DNA of 64,000 nucleotides, from NCBI RefSeq assembly GCF_933775445.1, contig NC_065877.1, forward strand, positions 4,402,001 through 4,466,000, written 5' to 3'. Shown here one piece after another: positions 1 through 10,692 of this stretch. This DNA is from Argentina anserina. Taxonomy: Eukaryota; Streptophyta; Magnoliopsida; Rosales; Rosaceae. The notes under the pieces were generated by a model, which was not told where the DNA came from, ran no database searches, and saw only the letters and a program-made list of their open reading frames with translations. A program made the position numbers and the translations under genes. The first letter of the stretch is position 1; the number at the start of each line of letters is the position of its first letter.

Positions 1-54
1 TCAAAGAAAATAAGAAAATAATCTTTGGTGAAGACTAGACTGAAGCTTGGAGTG

Positions 55-629
55 CTATGTTACCCCGTGCAAGTAAATTTTTTCCATCAAAGTCACATAA
101 CTTTCAAGACTTCTGGTGCCTTGTTCAGCTTCAACCATATTGTCATAATCCTTCAGGATATAAAGCTCTGGATGATAGCTGAAGATTTTGGCATCGATCC
201 CACTCACATCATATTCATGACAGCAGATCTTAAAAGACTGCAGGTTTTCTCTCAAAGTTATTGAAAACTCTGCCACGCTCCCATTCATCAAAAGTAACAT
301 TTGTCAGCCTTCCAAACTCCTACGGAACTCAAACAAATCGATGCTTGTGGTGTAATCCTATCAAACCCAGTAGCCAGTGGCATACCAGTCAAATAGATAC
401 AGAGCCTGGCATTGATCATTGATGTCATCATTTTAAGGAAGTCTTGAGCCTGTGCAAACTCCTCGTCCTGTATATTTCTGAAGCAAATCAAGTTGCAGAA
501 AACAAAATCTACCATGTATTTGAGCACTGCCATCATCCTTGTCTGGTTGCAAGTCTGCAATAACCCACCAAGCTTAGAGGGAAACAATGCTGCAAATGAC
601 ATAAGTTGAGAAACTTTGAGCAGCAACAT
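55..629 (-). pseudogene. Unidentified coding remnant, two adjacent open segments
   Basis: Two open segments on the minus strand (288-629, then 55-300) have protein-like composition. One contains VLKYMVDFVFCNLICFRN and the other FKICCHEYDVSGIDAK. They lie in different frames and overlap by a few bases, so either an intron or a frameshift separates them. The aromatic, Cys and acidic mix and the lack of low complexity suggest real coding ancestry. I do not recognise the family. No start context, splice pair or complete domain is visible, so it may be the 3' part of a gene that enters from the left edge or a decayed copy. Confidence 0.3.
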
Positions 630-1458
630 TGGTGCTGGTCAGTAATCGGGTGTGCAGTGCAACGAAAAAGATGGCATCAACCATGTTTAACAAGCCTTAG
701 GCAACCACCGGATGCAACAGACTGATCCACATGGGAGGCACATGCAAAAATCTGATACAAAAAAAATTCTTTACTTTGATTTCTCTTCAGAATATTTCTC
801 AAGACACATACCACCTTCAATAACAAGGCACACATGACAGAATCTGATAGAAGCCAAGAAACTCATCAACACCCAAAACATTTCTATTCACAACCTGAGA
901 AGTTTATGTAAGGGTGTGCGAGTCATAAATAAATAAAAATTAACAAAACAAAAGGCCTAGTGATGAGAGCAATCAGCTTCTGTGCTTCAGTTTCACAACC
1001 ATAATCCACACAATACTGAGGTCTACATGCAAACATATACGAACTATACATCCTTTCTCCAAATATACAAACTTTACATCAGAAAGTTACGAGCAAATGC
1101 TCCAAGGAACTGCCAGAGCTGAACTTTAACTACAGTTATTCTCATAATTAAAATTAAAAAGCAGAAGGAAAAAAAAATCCAAAGCCATTCGATATCATCC
1201 ACAGCTCTTTAAAATATATATATCGGTTTCTATTTCAACACAAAAGACTTTCTACAAGATGCCATACTCTTAGAAAAACATGGAGAGACCAACAGCATCA
1301 ATACTAGTAGCAACTAATTATAAATATTACTTTTAAGAAGAGATACAACCGCTAGAGTTGCTGCCAATGCTGAAACTTAATTGAAGCCTACTTTTCTTAG
1401 CTGAAGCACACTAATATCATCAACTACTATACAATGCTAGCACTACTGTATGATCTTC

Positions 1459-1461
<3 letters not shown>
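630..1461. other. Non-coding stretch, no gene seen
   Basis: AT-rich sequence without a convincing open frame or repeat. The right part probably holds the 3' untranslated region and downstream flank of the minus-strand gene ending at 1557. Confidence 0.5.

Positions 1462-1492
<31 letters not shown>
1462..1492. repeat. (AG)n microsatellite
   Basis: An uninterrupted AG/GA dinucleotide run of about 31 bases. It lies some 65 bases beyond the stop codon of the minus-strand gene, so it is likely transcribed in its 3' UTR. Confidence 0.9.
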
Positions 1493-1495
<3 letters not shown>

Positions 1496-1556
1496 GCAAA
1501 AGATGCAGCTGTAGGAAAGAAGTACCCGCACTTCAGCATGTTACGGCATTAATCAA

Positions 1557-2240
1557 TTAAAATTCGAGCTTTCTGATAAGGCCCAAATCAATCTTCCTTG
1601 ATTTCCCTACGGGCCTCAAGGGAGCACCAGGACAGGATTCAGCAATCCCATTTAATCGAGTTCCTGGAGGTGTGATGCAGTCATCCCCACAGTCCCAATC
1701 CTTCCTTGCACGTTCACCAAGTACGTTGAGAGTCAGATCAGATACAATAGCTTCCAACAAATTTTCATACACCGCTTCAAACATTTCTTCATCAGAAAGG
1801 GACTCCACACAGTTGGAAGAAATCTCATCATCCGAACTTTGTATTGGAGAATCAAAACTCAGCTGACGAGCAATAATACTCCTAGACTTGCTGACATACT
1901 TCTTACAGAGTGGTGCCATGGCCAGCTTTTCCGGACCAGGGGCAAAGGGATCAAAAACTCCATCCTCCGGTGTCCTGGGGCTGCCACTGCTATCATCAGA
2001 GAGACCACAAGGGTCATCCCCATCTCTGTTGGACTTGACAGTCAAAACAGGCGGTTTCTTCAAAAAAGTTAGTTGGGAGTCCCCATTCTCTCTGTCAGCT
2101 TCAGGAGTAATCGGCCCTAATACCGCTTGTGGCTCAGCAGCATCCTTTTGCAGCTCCCCAGCCTTGTCCAAATTTTCACAAGGTTTCGGAGACTGTTCTT
2201 TGAATTCCAAAATATCATTGGTACAACCTCCAGAACCCAT
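1557..2240 (-). CDS. Plant-specific conserved protein with FDPFAPGPE motif
   Basis: Single coding exon of 227 residues on the minus strand. The first true ATG is at 2240 (GATGGGTTC). The protein is hydrophilic, Ser/Asp/Glu-rich and without membrane segments. A central block FDPFAPGPEKLAMAPLCKKY is followed by RQLSFDSP, a Ser/Asp-rich tract and an acidic helix (SLSDEEMFEAVYENLLEAIV). The basic C-terminus ends near RKIDLGLIRKLEF. I recall the FDPFAPGPE block from uncharacterised plant proteins but cannot give a function. SDEE and SP/TP sites suggest phosphorylation (inference). The 5' UTR is split: a consensus intron fits 2268-2736 on the minus strand (donor TCAG/GTAATT, acceptor TTTTTCAG). A TATAAATA box at 2991-2998 places the start of transcription near 2965. 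Confidence 0.72.
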   Translation of the reverse strand: MGSGGCTNDILEFKEQSPKPCENLDKAGELQKDAAEPQAVLGPITPEADRENGDSQLTFLKKPPVLTVKSNRDGDDPCGLSDDSSGSPRTPEDGVFDPFAPGPEKLAMAPLCKKYVSKSRSIIARQLSFDSPIQSSDDEISSNCVESLSDEEMFEAVYENLLEAIVSDLTLNVLGERARKDWDCGDDCITPPGTRLNGIAESCPGAPLRPVGKSRKIDLGLIRKLEF

Positions 2241-2736
2241 CAATTCAATAAAGGGATATCACAGCAGCTGAAAAATTGAATCTTCATCAGTAACATTGAA
2301 ATTTGGCAGAAAATTCATTCTCTTATCTAAATTCAAAACAGAAATCCAATTTAGATAACACCCATGTCAAAACTAACATAAAATTTTGGAAATAAAGGTA
2401 AACATAAGAAGTAATGGACGAAAGAAAATAAGGAATCTAAACAGAGAAGCCATAGCCCAGAAGATAAAATCGATTCTGAATACAAAATGAAAATAAAAGA
2501 TTCAACCTTATGAAAAAAATCCACATAAATATTCAATCTTTTTTCTCAGCCAAATGGTATAGACAAACCCGGAAATGGAACCATAGATAAAATAATTCAT
2601 GAATAGGGTAAAATCAATATTCAATAAATGAGAAAGAACAATCCCACAGCCACAAAGCTTGACTCAGACCCATAAAACTTCTCCATTTCCAATCATTTAT
2701 GAATTAAAACATAGCTGAAACAGAGAAACAAATTAC

Positions 2737-2998
2737 CTGAATGAGAGAGCAGAGTTCAAGAAGAACAAGAACAGTCCAAGAAATCGAAGCAACAAAAGGT
2801 GAAGACTACAAACTGCAAAAAGGGTACAAAAGGCGTGTTAGTTAACTGTGAAATCTGAAAGAGAAAGACGGGTTCTTGTTGAACTAGAGAACCAAACAAC
2901 GCAGAACTCACTGTTGTGTTCTTGCTTTCCAGTTCGCACCGTCGCTCGTGTGCGCTCTGCAACTTTTTCACACCAAAAAACAAAATAACTTATTTATA
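2737..2998 (-). promoter_or_regulatory. TATA box, 5' UTR exon and UTR intron donor of the FDPFAPGPE gene
   Basis: On the minus strand TATAAATA (2998-2991) is followed by a leader exon that ends at a GT donor after 2737. The intron runs to an acceptor at 2268, just upstream of the ATG at 2240. A leader intron of this kind is common in plant genes. Confidence 0.5.
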
Positions 2999-3000
2999 CC

Positions 3001-4856
3001 ACCTCGACCAATCAAGATCCGGATTCCGGGCCCACTACCTAGGCAACTCACTCCCCTAATTTTAATAAAACTAAAATAAATGAATAATAATTAACACAAT
3101 ATTAGCCAAACATGGAGCAAAATTTATTCCTTGCTATTTTCGTTTCATGAATTTGTTATCTTCCTGCCATGTATTGATTAAGATTCTTCTCTCTATGCTA
3201 CTGCTCATAACTCATGATGTAGTCAAAGATGTAATATGAAAATTTGAGTTGGAACCTACATGATTTTACCATACACGGATTTTGTCAATTTTGACGGAAA
3301 CATATGACGGGAGAATTTATTCCCTCCAAAATATAGTTCCCTCCATTTTTTACCCGCCAATATCATGTATGGAAAAGGTTTTATGCATTTTCCATAGGAG
3401 GATGATATTTCCTAATATTAGTTCTAATTACATGTGATATGGATAAGGACATAATTTGTGGTTTTTCCTGCCCTACCAAAAGTAGATTTATAAGATCTTA
3501 TCTTGAAATACCACTCATTAAGTTTGTTCTTATCTTGATGATTATACAATTGAAGTTCTGATTATCCAAAAAAATAAAATACAATTGAAGTTCTGGGGCC
3601 TTGGCTTCAGAAATGTAAATGCTGCTTTTATGTGAATAATTAGTCTCCTTACCTCTCCTATGGACTGTTTGTACTCTAAAACAGCACCTTACCTTTTGTT
3701 AATGGTCTAATGGCTGCATGTTGCCTAGCTAGCCCATCAACATTTTTTTCGTGTAATAAAATTTTGGAATCCAATGTGTTTTTTATTTGGACATGATTTT
3801 GGAATCCAATGTGTTTGGAGTATATTCTTCTTTTTCTTTCTTCATGGCAATGATATACAGTATTTTAGGTGAGAAATTTCACACCAAAGACTTGAAGACA
3901 ATTAACCATCACACAACTCTTCAATGCTTCTAGTTGCAATCTTGCAAATGAAACAGATACAATCAACCAATTATAGTATATATTGACTTCTGAATCTCTC
4001 ATATTAAAATTTAATGGTCAGAAGTTAGACTTTTACACATGTAATTCCATACGTATGAGTATGAAAATGACTGTTTCTAATCTCTTTTGGTTCACTAATA
4101 ATATGTGCAGCACCGCAAATATGTGATTAAAAATCGTGACACATAATAGATATTCAAACTCAAAGTAAAGTATCAACTTGTGGTATGTGGCTTTTGAAGA
4201 AGTCACTAGGAATACTTCTCGAATATCTTGCTCTAAGAAAAGTACTGACATTCACATCGAATCACGTTTGAATGGTACTGAAGAGACTTTCTGCTCTGGT
4301 CTAGTACCACTCTGGTCCAACGCTGTCAATCGTCACCCCTCTCCATATATTTAACCTTAATTACTGATTTAAAACAGTAATTAACGATTTCAACCGTTAA
4401 TTGGATCTATATGGACGAATGAATTGATGACACCTGTCTCGGACCATTCCAAAATACTTCGGTACTGAATGGGGAGAACATGATACGTAGCCAATGGTAC
4501 AAGGAAATGATTTGTCCCAACTCACATCAGTCACATGGACTAATACATGAGACTCGGATCGCGTATACATCATATACATCATAAAGAAATATGTGTAGCA
4601 CTCACGATCGATTCGACTTAGTCGGGCTATTCTAGATCTCATATCTTTGAAAAGTCAACAACGGACGACGTCAATATTCCTCTAATCTCATGTATTGTTG
4701 TATACTTTGTCACGCTTGTGTTTTACATGTAGAGGTTGTTACTGTAAAATATAGCTCTACGCCTCTACCCATCTGGAATAACAAGAAAGAGTCCAAAACA
4801 AACTATAACAGTAAAATTAATCAAGCTTGCATAGCCCGCCAAACGCGCCCAATCCC
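3001..4856. other. Intergenic stretch, no gene seen
   Basis: AT-rich intergenic DNA between two divergently oriented genes. Short open frames here lack codon character and splice partners. The 600 bases before the CML gene are its likely promoter. Confidence 0.5.
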
Positions 4857-4866
4857 TTATATTATA
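4857..4866 (+). promoter_or_regulatory. Possible TATA box of the CML42-like gene
   Basis: The sequence TTATATTATA lies about 105 bases upstream of the ATG at 4969. It is followed by a CT-rich leader (TTCTCTTCTCTCTG) typical of plant 5' UTRs. Assignment rests on position only. Confidence 0.35.
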
Positions 4867-4968
4867 GTAGCCATAATCGTCCATCCTGATAGAATCATCA
4901 TCATTCCATTCGTTCGTTCTCTTCTCTCTGAATCCGCTGCTGCTTTCCTCAGCCCTAGCTTGATCGCC

Positions 4969-5616
4969 ATGGAAGCAGCAGCGCCTTCTTCAGCAGGAAC
5001 GTCCAGTAGTAAGCGCACCCTCACCAAGAGGCCCTCAGCCTCTTCCTCCTTTCGTCTCCGCAGCCCGAGTCTTAATTCTCTCCGCCTCCTCCGCATATTT
5101 GACATTTTCGACAAGAACTCCGATGGCTTGGTCAGCGTCTACGAGATCAACCAGGCCCTGGGACTACTCGGTCTGGACGTCGAAGTTTCCGAGCTGGAAT
5201 CCATCATCCGGACCTTCATCCAGCCCGGAAACGAAGGCCTCACGTATGACGACTTCGTAGGGCTCCACCAGTCCCTTTACGATACATTCTTCTTCGACGG
5301 TGATAACCTAGGAAATGCTGTGGAAGAGGCAGCGGCCTTGGTGGTGGCTGTCCGGGACGAGGAGGAGGCGAAGAAGTTATTGCAGGAGGAGTCGGATCTA
5401 AGGGAGGCGTTCAAGGTGTTTGATGAAGACGGTGATGGGTTCATATCGGCAAAGGAGCTGCAGACGGTGCTTGGGAAGCTAGGGTTTCCGGAAGGCAATG
5501 AGATTGATAGAGTAGAGAGGATGATTACTTCCGTTGACCGGAACCACGACGGCCTCGTTGACTTGTTCGAATTTAAGGACATGATGCGCAGTACTGTTCT
5601 TGTTCCTTCTTCTTGA
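4969..5616 (+). CDS. CML42: Calmodulin-like protein, CML42/CML43 type
   Basis: Intronless gene for 215 residues; a Ca2+ sensor without an enzymatic domain. The ATG at 4969 (GCCATGG) is chosen over upstream in-frame ATGs because the family signature begins soon after it. A Ser-rich head is followed by SSFRLRSPSLNSLRLLRIFD, the hallmark N-terminus of Arabidopsis CML42. Three canonical 12-residue EF-hand loops are visible: DKNSDGLVSVYE (48-59), DEDGDGFISAKE (152-163) and DRNHDGLVDLFE (190-201). The second EF-hand position (around IQPGNEGLTYDDF) has lost its loop, as in the family. The C-terminus MMRSTVLVPSS also matches. An acidic linker between EF2 and EF3 is typical. Arabidopsis CML42 acts in trichome branching and herbivory signalling; the same role here is inference. 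Confidence 0.9.
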   Translation: MEAAAPSSAGTSSSKRTLTKRPSASSSFRLRSPSLNSLRLLRIFDIFDKNSDGLVSVYEINQALGLLGLDVEVSELESIIRTFIQPGNEGLTYDDFVGLHQSLYDTFFFDGDNLGNAVEEAAALVVAVRDEEEAKKLLQEESDLREAFKVFDEDGDGFISAKELQTVLGKLGFPEGNEIDRVERMITSVDRNHDGLVDLFEFKDMMRSTVLVPSS

Positions 5617-6622
5617 ATCTAGTTGTTAATTTTCTAAATCATATTCATTTCCGTTCCACACTGTTGTGCATGTCATTTTTCGATCTTTTTCTCTTAGTGA
5701 CAGCGTGTGAATGTTAATTGTCAATTTGTAATCAAATAAGGAAAGTAATTCTTCGTTTCTCTATTGAACAGTTTGAACTTTTAGGGTTTCGAACATACAA
5801 ATTAAGTTAGTATATACGGATTAATCATGTTTATGCATATATGCCTGCTGCCAGCTAAATCTGGCTAGCTTCACATTCTGATAGCACAATTTTGGGTACA
5901 TACGTAGAAGTTTAAGATCCTAAAACGCGTTTATACATATATACGCTTCCCTCTTATTTCTGCCAACATGGTAATGTTAAAGAAAAAATAAATCCCTGAG
6001 GAATTGGCCAAACGCATCAACTAGTTGGCATTTCAGTTCGATTTTGTCATCGAACAGGGAAATTTATAAAAAAAAAAATGAAAGGTCGTCAATTTGCTCA
6101 ATTTGCTTGGCTCTCTTCCATGCCTTTTATTTTTCTAGTCAATGAGATATAATAGATGCCTAACAGCACTGATGTCTGATACTGACAAGTGGATTGTCAT
6201 ATACGGTACTTCATGCTGATCAAATAATCAGACTATCAGAGGGAGTGTTCTTAACCTGGCCTTTACGAATTGACAATTAACATAATCATGCATATATACT
6301 ACACTTTGCGAGGGTAATTAATTCTAGCAATCTAGCTTACAGTACGTGTCGACTATCGTTTCTCGATCAGAATATGTATTTAATCTAGTCTCATCTGCAC
6401 TTCGTCATTATGTTCAGTTACTCGATCATGTCCAAAATACCTAACTTATTAATCAGATGAACATTAATTACGTCTCTAGACAGCGGAAATATGGAATATA
6501 AGAGCTAAAAGAGTTCTAGACTATATGCCGATGACATCGTTTTAAATTTTTTATGGAGCTAATGATACTATATTGCAAGCGATAAGAAGCATTTAAACTT
6601 GAAACGATACATGCCTTATATG

Positions 6623-6624
<2 letters not shown>
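5617..6624. other. 3' flank of the CML gene, no gene seen
   Basis: Contains the CML 3' UTR (AATAAGG-type signals near 5735) and AT-rich intergenic DNA. No coding potential or clear repeat was noticed. Confidence 0.5.

Positions 6625-6659
<35 letters not shown>
6625..6659. repeat. (AT)n microsatellite
   Basis: About 35 bases of pure AT dinucleotide. It abuts the left end of a hairpin MITE; a second AT run (7072-7094) abuts the right end. Confidence 0.9.
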
Positions 6660-6660
<1 letters not shown>

Positions 6661-7073
6661 GGTTTTTCTCAAATGCAGAGGTCTACACCAATGATTTTAG
6701 TGCAGATTTCCATTTTTAAACTACTTTTCGGTTGAATTTCCTCATCTCCACCGTCTAGTATCTAGATAATATTGTGTAGATCATCTCTGCAAAATTTCAG
6801 CCAATTTGGTGATCTTTAAAGTCCTCAAAATCGAAAACAAAAATGGTCGGACTGAATTCTGTCAAACATGAACCGTCCATGTTTTTAACAGAAAAACGCA
6901 ATTTTGAGTGTCTTAACGATCACTAAATTGGCTGAAATTTTGCAGAGATGATCTACACAATATTATCTAAATACTAGACGATTGAGATAAGGAAATTCGA
7001 TCGAAAAGTAGTTCAAAAATAGAAATCCGCACCAAAACAGTGGTGCGGACCTCTGCAGCCAAGACGGACTATG
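6660..7073. mobile_element. Fold-back MITE with long terminal inverted repeats
   Basis: A 0.41 kb non-coding element whose halves are inverted copies. The left arm (about 6676-6815) contains CAGAGGTCTACACCA and GTGTAGATCATCTCTGCAAA. The right arm (about 6905-7056) contains the same in reverse complement with a few substitutions (TGGTGCGGACCTCTG, TTTGCAGAGATGATCTACAC). Arms of about 150 bases flank a short spacer, so the transcript would fold into a long hairpin. No transposase is encoded. AT runs on both sides suggest TA-targeted insertion. Superfamily not determined. Confidence 0.8.
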
Positions 7074-7094
7074 TATATATATATATATATATAT
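7072..7094. repeat. (AT)n microsatellite at the right edge of the MITE
   Basis: Run of AT dinucleotides adjoining the right MITE arm. It mirrors the run at the left end, consistent with insertion inside one microsatellite. Confidence 0.85.
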
Positions 7095-8209
7095 CAAGTT
7101 TGATATGAGATGATGAAAGTACAAGTAAATGATATATAAATTTATAATTCTCAAATCGATTAAGGGTCTGATCATTCCGTTCATACAATGAAGTAGTTCG
7201 ATTGGGCCATGTAATAACCCCATTTTTCAGAACAATATTTGGTTTGATTTGAATTCTATAAGTTGTGAAATTCAATTAGAATGAATTTGAATTTTTTTTT
7301 GCGACTTTACGAAACGGAAACGGAAACGTTCTCGGAACGTTTAATTAGAAAAACGTTACGTTTCCGCAACGTATATATCGACTTTTATTTCGTCGCTCGT
7401 TTGCGAAACCTTTCTTCACGAAAGTTGTAGGGCTCGTCGATACGAGTTCGTGGATAAGTGACGCATTCTAATCGGACGTTGTACGTAAAAGTTATTAACG
7501 ATTGAAGTTAGTTTCCGATTTAGAAAGGGATATAAAAGGAAAATTTATCAGTTTAGGGTTTCCAAAATTGGAAACCCTCATTCTCTCCCTCTCCTTTCAC
7601 CCCGCGCGCCTCCCTTTTCTCTCTTTCCCTCTCTCTCCCTGATCTTGCTCCCTCGCCGATTCTCCACCACCGTGCGTCCGTGAGCCACACCGCCGGCACA
7701 GCGAGCATCGCACGGCCCCCTGCAATCGAACCCGAGGTCGACGCACCGTCTCTCGCCGTTGTGGAGTCTCGCTGCACGTCATCGAGCCCAGATCGACTGG
7801 TTCAAGCTCGTCGGCGATCCTCCGGTGCTTCCACGGCGTGAAAGAGATAAGGGTTGTGAAATTGAATGGGTTGTGATGTTGTTGTATTGATTATGGAAGT
7901 TTTTGTGGAGAATCGGAGGAGGATGGAGGAGAGGGTTACCGCCGCCTAGAGGCGGCACGTGGGGGTGTGTGGGTTAGCTTAGGAGGGGTCTGAAACCGTG
8001 GGAAGAAAGAGGAGGAGGAGGGGAAGAGTTTGGGCACGGCGGTAGCGTCATGCGCACCGTGGTTGGTGTCGGCGCGTGTGCCCCACGCGCTGCCACAATG
8101 AGTGGCACGTGAGCGCCACGCGCGGCCTGCCGGAGGTGGCGCGTGCACCCCATGCGCCGCCACGTGCGGCGACGCGTGAACAGTGTTTCCGAAGGGTAAT
8201 TTTGTAATT

Positions 8210-8315
8210 TATTTTTACGTACGGTAAATGTAAAAATGTGATTTACGTACGGTAAACGTAAATTTTATTTACGTACGGTAAATGTAAATGTAAATTACTT
8301 TCAGTAAATGTAAAA
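8210..8315. repeat. Short tandem repeats with ACGTACGGTAAA core
   Basis: Three spaced copies of TTACGTACGGTAAAYGTAA followed by degenerate AGTAAATGTAAA copies, inside the LTR-like element. The core ACGTACGT-like palindrome recurs around 8375-8430. Confidence 0.7.
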
Positions 8316-8750
8316 AGTAATTTTGGAAGGGTAATTCAGTAATTATTATTTACTGAGACAATACGTACATTTGAATAGTATTTATACGTACAGAAATACG
8401 TAAATAGTATGTACTCATACAAAAATACGTATTGGATGTGTATTTGTATATTAATAAATGAATAGTGACTAGTACACAGTGAATAGTACTCAGTGAACAG
8501 TAAATTCGTAAAACCGAAAATTGCTGAACAGTAACAGATTATCACTGTTTCGGCATTTAAAGGTTTACGAAACGTTTCTAAATTCTTTTCTTATCTTTTC
8601 AAGATGATCGATAAATTAAGGAAATGAATTATCTTCGGAAATTGTGGAATTACGCTCGAGTCGATAAGGTGAGTAAAATCTCACATAATTACGAATCTAC
8701 CCTTGCGGTGATTTCAAGATTTTTGAAAGAGTTTTAAATATTGAAGTACG

Positions 8751-9220
8751 ACATGTATATGATATAGTGGAATATATATATATTTGTATAAATAGTAAAT
8801 AAGTACATATATATATAGTTTGCTATATTATATACTGTTATGAATTCATTATGAACATGTCATGTCGATGACGAGAATTATGTATTGAGAATGTGATTTA
8901 ATTTCTACAATATGAGGAGAGATTATTGTACGTGGTTTATTCATGGTGTTTGTTAAACGTTTTGTCTTCGGACGTGTTTATGAAATATGACATGTATATG
9001 ATATAGCGGATTAGATATATATTGTATAAATGGTACATATGTACATATATATATATATATAGTTTGCTATATGATATACTATTAAGATTTTATCGTGACG
9101 ATGTCATTTTGATGACGAAATTTATATATCGAACATGTGATTTTGATTGTACAATATGAGGTGTGATTATTATACGTGATTTTAACATGGAAATTGTTAA
9201 AATGTTGATTGTCTTCGGAC
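8751..9220. repeat. Direct duplication, about 230-bp unit, inside the LTR
   Basis: Two diverged copies (8751-8973 and 8990-9220) each start ACATGTATATGATATAG, run through TAGTTTGCTATAT and an ACAATATGAGG block, and end GTCTTCGGAC. They show an old segmental duplication within the LTR. The element at 14428 carries only one comparable block. Confidence 0.75.
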
Positions 9221-10254
9221 TTGATTTTTGGTACAATATGATGTGAGATTATTGTACGTGTTTGGCAAGTTGGAACCTAGCCTTTGACCAGGCGAAAGTT
9301 ACGATACAGTTAGAGCTCTAGTCTGTCTGCCGGAGTACTGCATGTGAGGTAACAGGTGGTTATCGGCTCATGAGTACTCATAATGTTTTGATGTTGGGTA
9401 GCAGGTGGCTACCCAATATCGGCGGTGTATTAAGTGAGGGGTAACAGATGTGTACCAGCGTTCATTAGTACCCGTATTATAAATGTATTTGGGTAACCAG
9501 AAGGGTTGTCCGATTTCTCATGAGCAATTTCATTTCATATATTTTTGGGACAACCAGATGGGCCGTCCATTGACTCATGAGTGCATTTATATTTGTTGAT
9601 TTGTGGATTTTCGTATATATTGATATACGAGTTATACTTTCATTTTACTCATACGAGCTATAAGCTTACCGGGTTTGTGTTTACAATCCCGGTGCACCAA
9701 TTCAATGGTGTAGGGGATAATTCAACAGGTGTCGATTAGTGGAGATTGAGAGACGACTCCGAAGACTCGAAGTTGTTCATTATTCTGCTTGTGGTGAGGT
9801 TTCTAGTGTGGATTGTGTGTGAGAACTTGTGAGATTTTATTTTTGAGTTTTGTGAGAGATTGGGAGGATTATTACATTTCCATTTTATGAAATGTTGAAT
9901 TATAAATTTGGTTTGTAATAATTGGTTGTCTGAGTTTTATTGTGAACTCAGTAATGATCCGCTGTGCATTTAAAACGATTTCGATTCGTTGAGATTGTTT
10001 TGGTGTTTTTCGACTTAGAAATTTTGAGTTTTTAAGCTCGAAATTTTGGGATCGTTACAGGCCAAATTGCTTAACACTGAAATTGTTAGGTCCATTTGTT
10101 AATCATAAACGAACATTATATGATATATAAATTTATAATTCTCAAATCGATCAAGGGTCTGATCATTCCGTTCATACAATTTAGTTCGATTGGGCCAAAT
10201 TGAGCTTAACACTGAAATTGTTGGGTCCATGTGTTAATCATAAACGAACATTAT

Positions 10255-10692
10255 ATCAATACTGCAGTACACAATACGCATTTGTCAGTTCACTTGTCCA
10301 TCAAAAATCCAGGTCCAGTGCACATTTTACGCTTAATCCCACAGATTTTGCATACTTGAATCGGAGACAGAATGTCTTATCTATTTGTTCACTTGCCTTA
10401 CGTTGTTCACTTATTGATGCTGTCCAAAATTAAGGGACAAGACCCCCCGAGTTCTCAAGTTCATTGGAACATATATTGGCGATGGTACGTAAGCCAAGTT
10501 TATATCGGCAGTAAATTACGATGTTATCGCTTTGGGGTTAGGGTTGAGGCCAATGGGCTTGCTCAAATTACGGATTCCACAAACCAAAAATGGGTAAAAT
10601 TGCTTGGTGATGATGTTAACCAATATGTCTCTTCTTTTATATCAATTCCAACATCTAAATACTATGGGTGGCTGTCCTCATATGCCAATTAG
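10255..10692 (+). other. Weak open frame of unknown origin
   Basis: An open frame at 10372-10692 encodes a 106-residue stretch whose C-terminal two thirds look protein-like (QVYIGSKLRCYRFGVRVEAN and later QKWVKLLGDDVNQYVSSFIS). I do not recognise the family. No intron or complete gene context is visible. A gene fragment carried with the repeats to its left is possible. Confidence 0.25.

Larger units (their letters stand above)
7210..10059. mobile_element. Solo-LTR-like element (Ty3/gypsy type), 2850 bp, GGCCA target duplication
   Basis: Begins TGTAATAACCCC and ends GGGATCGTTACA, an imperfect terminal inversion with TG...CA ends as in plant gypsy LTRs. The flanking 5 bases are identical on both sides (GGCCA at 7205-7209 and 10060-10064). 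No polyprotein, primer-binding site or second LTR is seen, so I read it as a solo LTR left by recombination. Sub-structure includes a GC-rich CT-tract region (7560-8160), ACGTACGGTAAA repeats (8210-8315), a 230-bp internal duplication (8751-9220) and motifs such as CTCATACGAGCT and ACAATCCCGGTGCACC shared with the element at 14428-16781. Reverse-strand open frames in the GC-rich part look non-coding. Confidence 0.8.
7131..10254. repeat. Tandem duplication of a 133-bp host segment, interrupted by an LTR element
   Basis: The unit starts GATATATAAATTTATAATTC and ends AAACGAACATTAT. Copy 2 is continuous at 10122-10254. Copy 1 is split: 7131-7209 lies left of the LTR element and 10065-10120 lies right of it. 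Copies differ by a few substitutions and small indels, so the duplication predates the insertion. Confidence 0.85.

Noticed and set aside
4690..4968. In-frame upstream extension of the CML gene by 93 residues
   Set aside because: The CML42 family signature starts shortly after the ATG at 4969, which has a good context. The extension has promoter and leader-like sequence and would not be expected in the family.
7553..8163. Possible Arg/Pro-rich genes in the GC-rich part of the LTR
   Set aside because: Overlapping frames on the minus strand reflect GC-rich composition; the region is inside a bounded LTR-like element with no protein homology.
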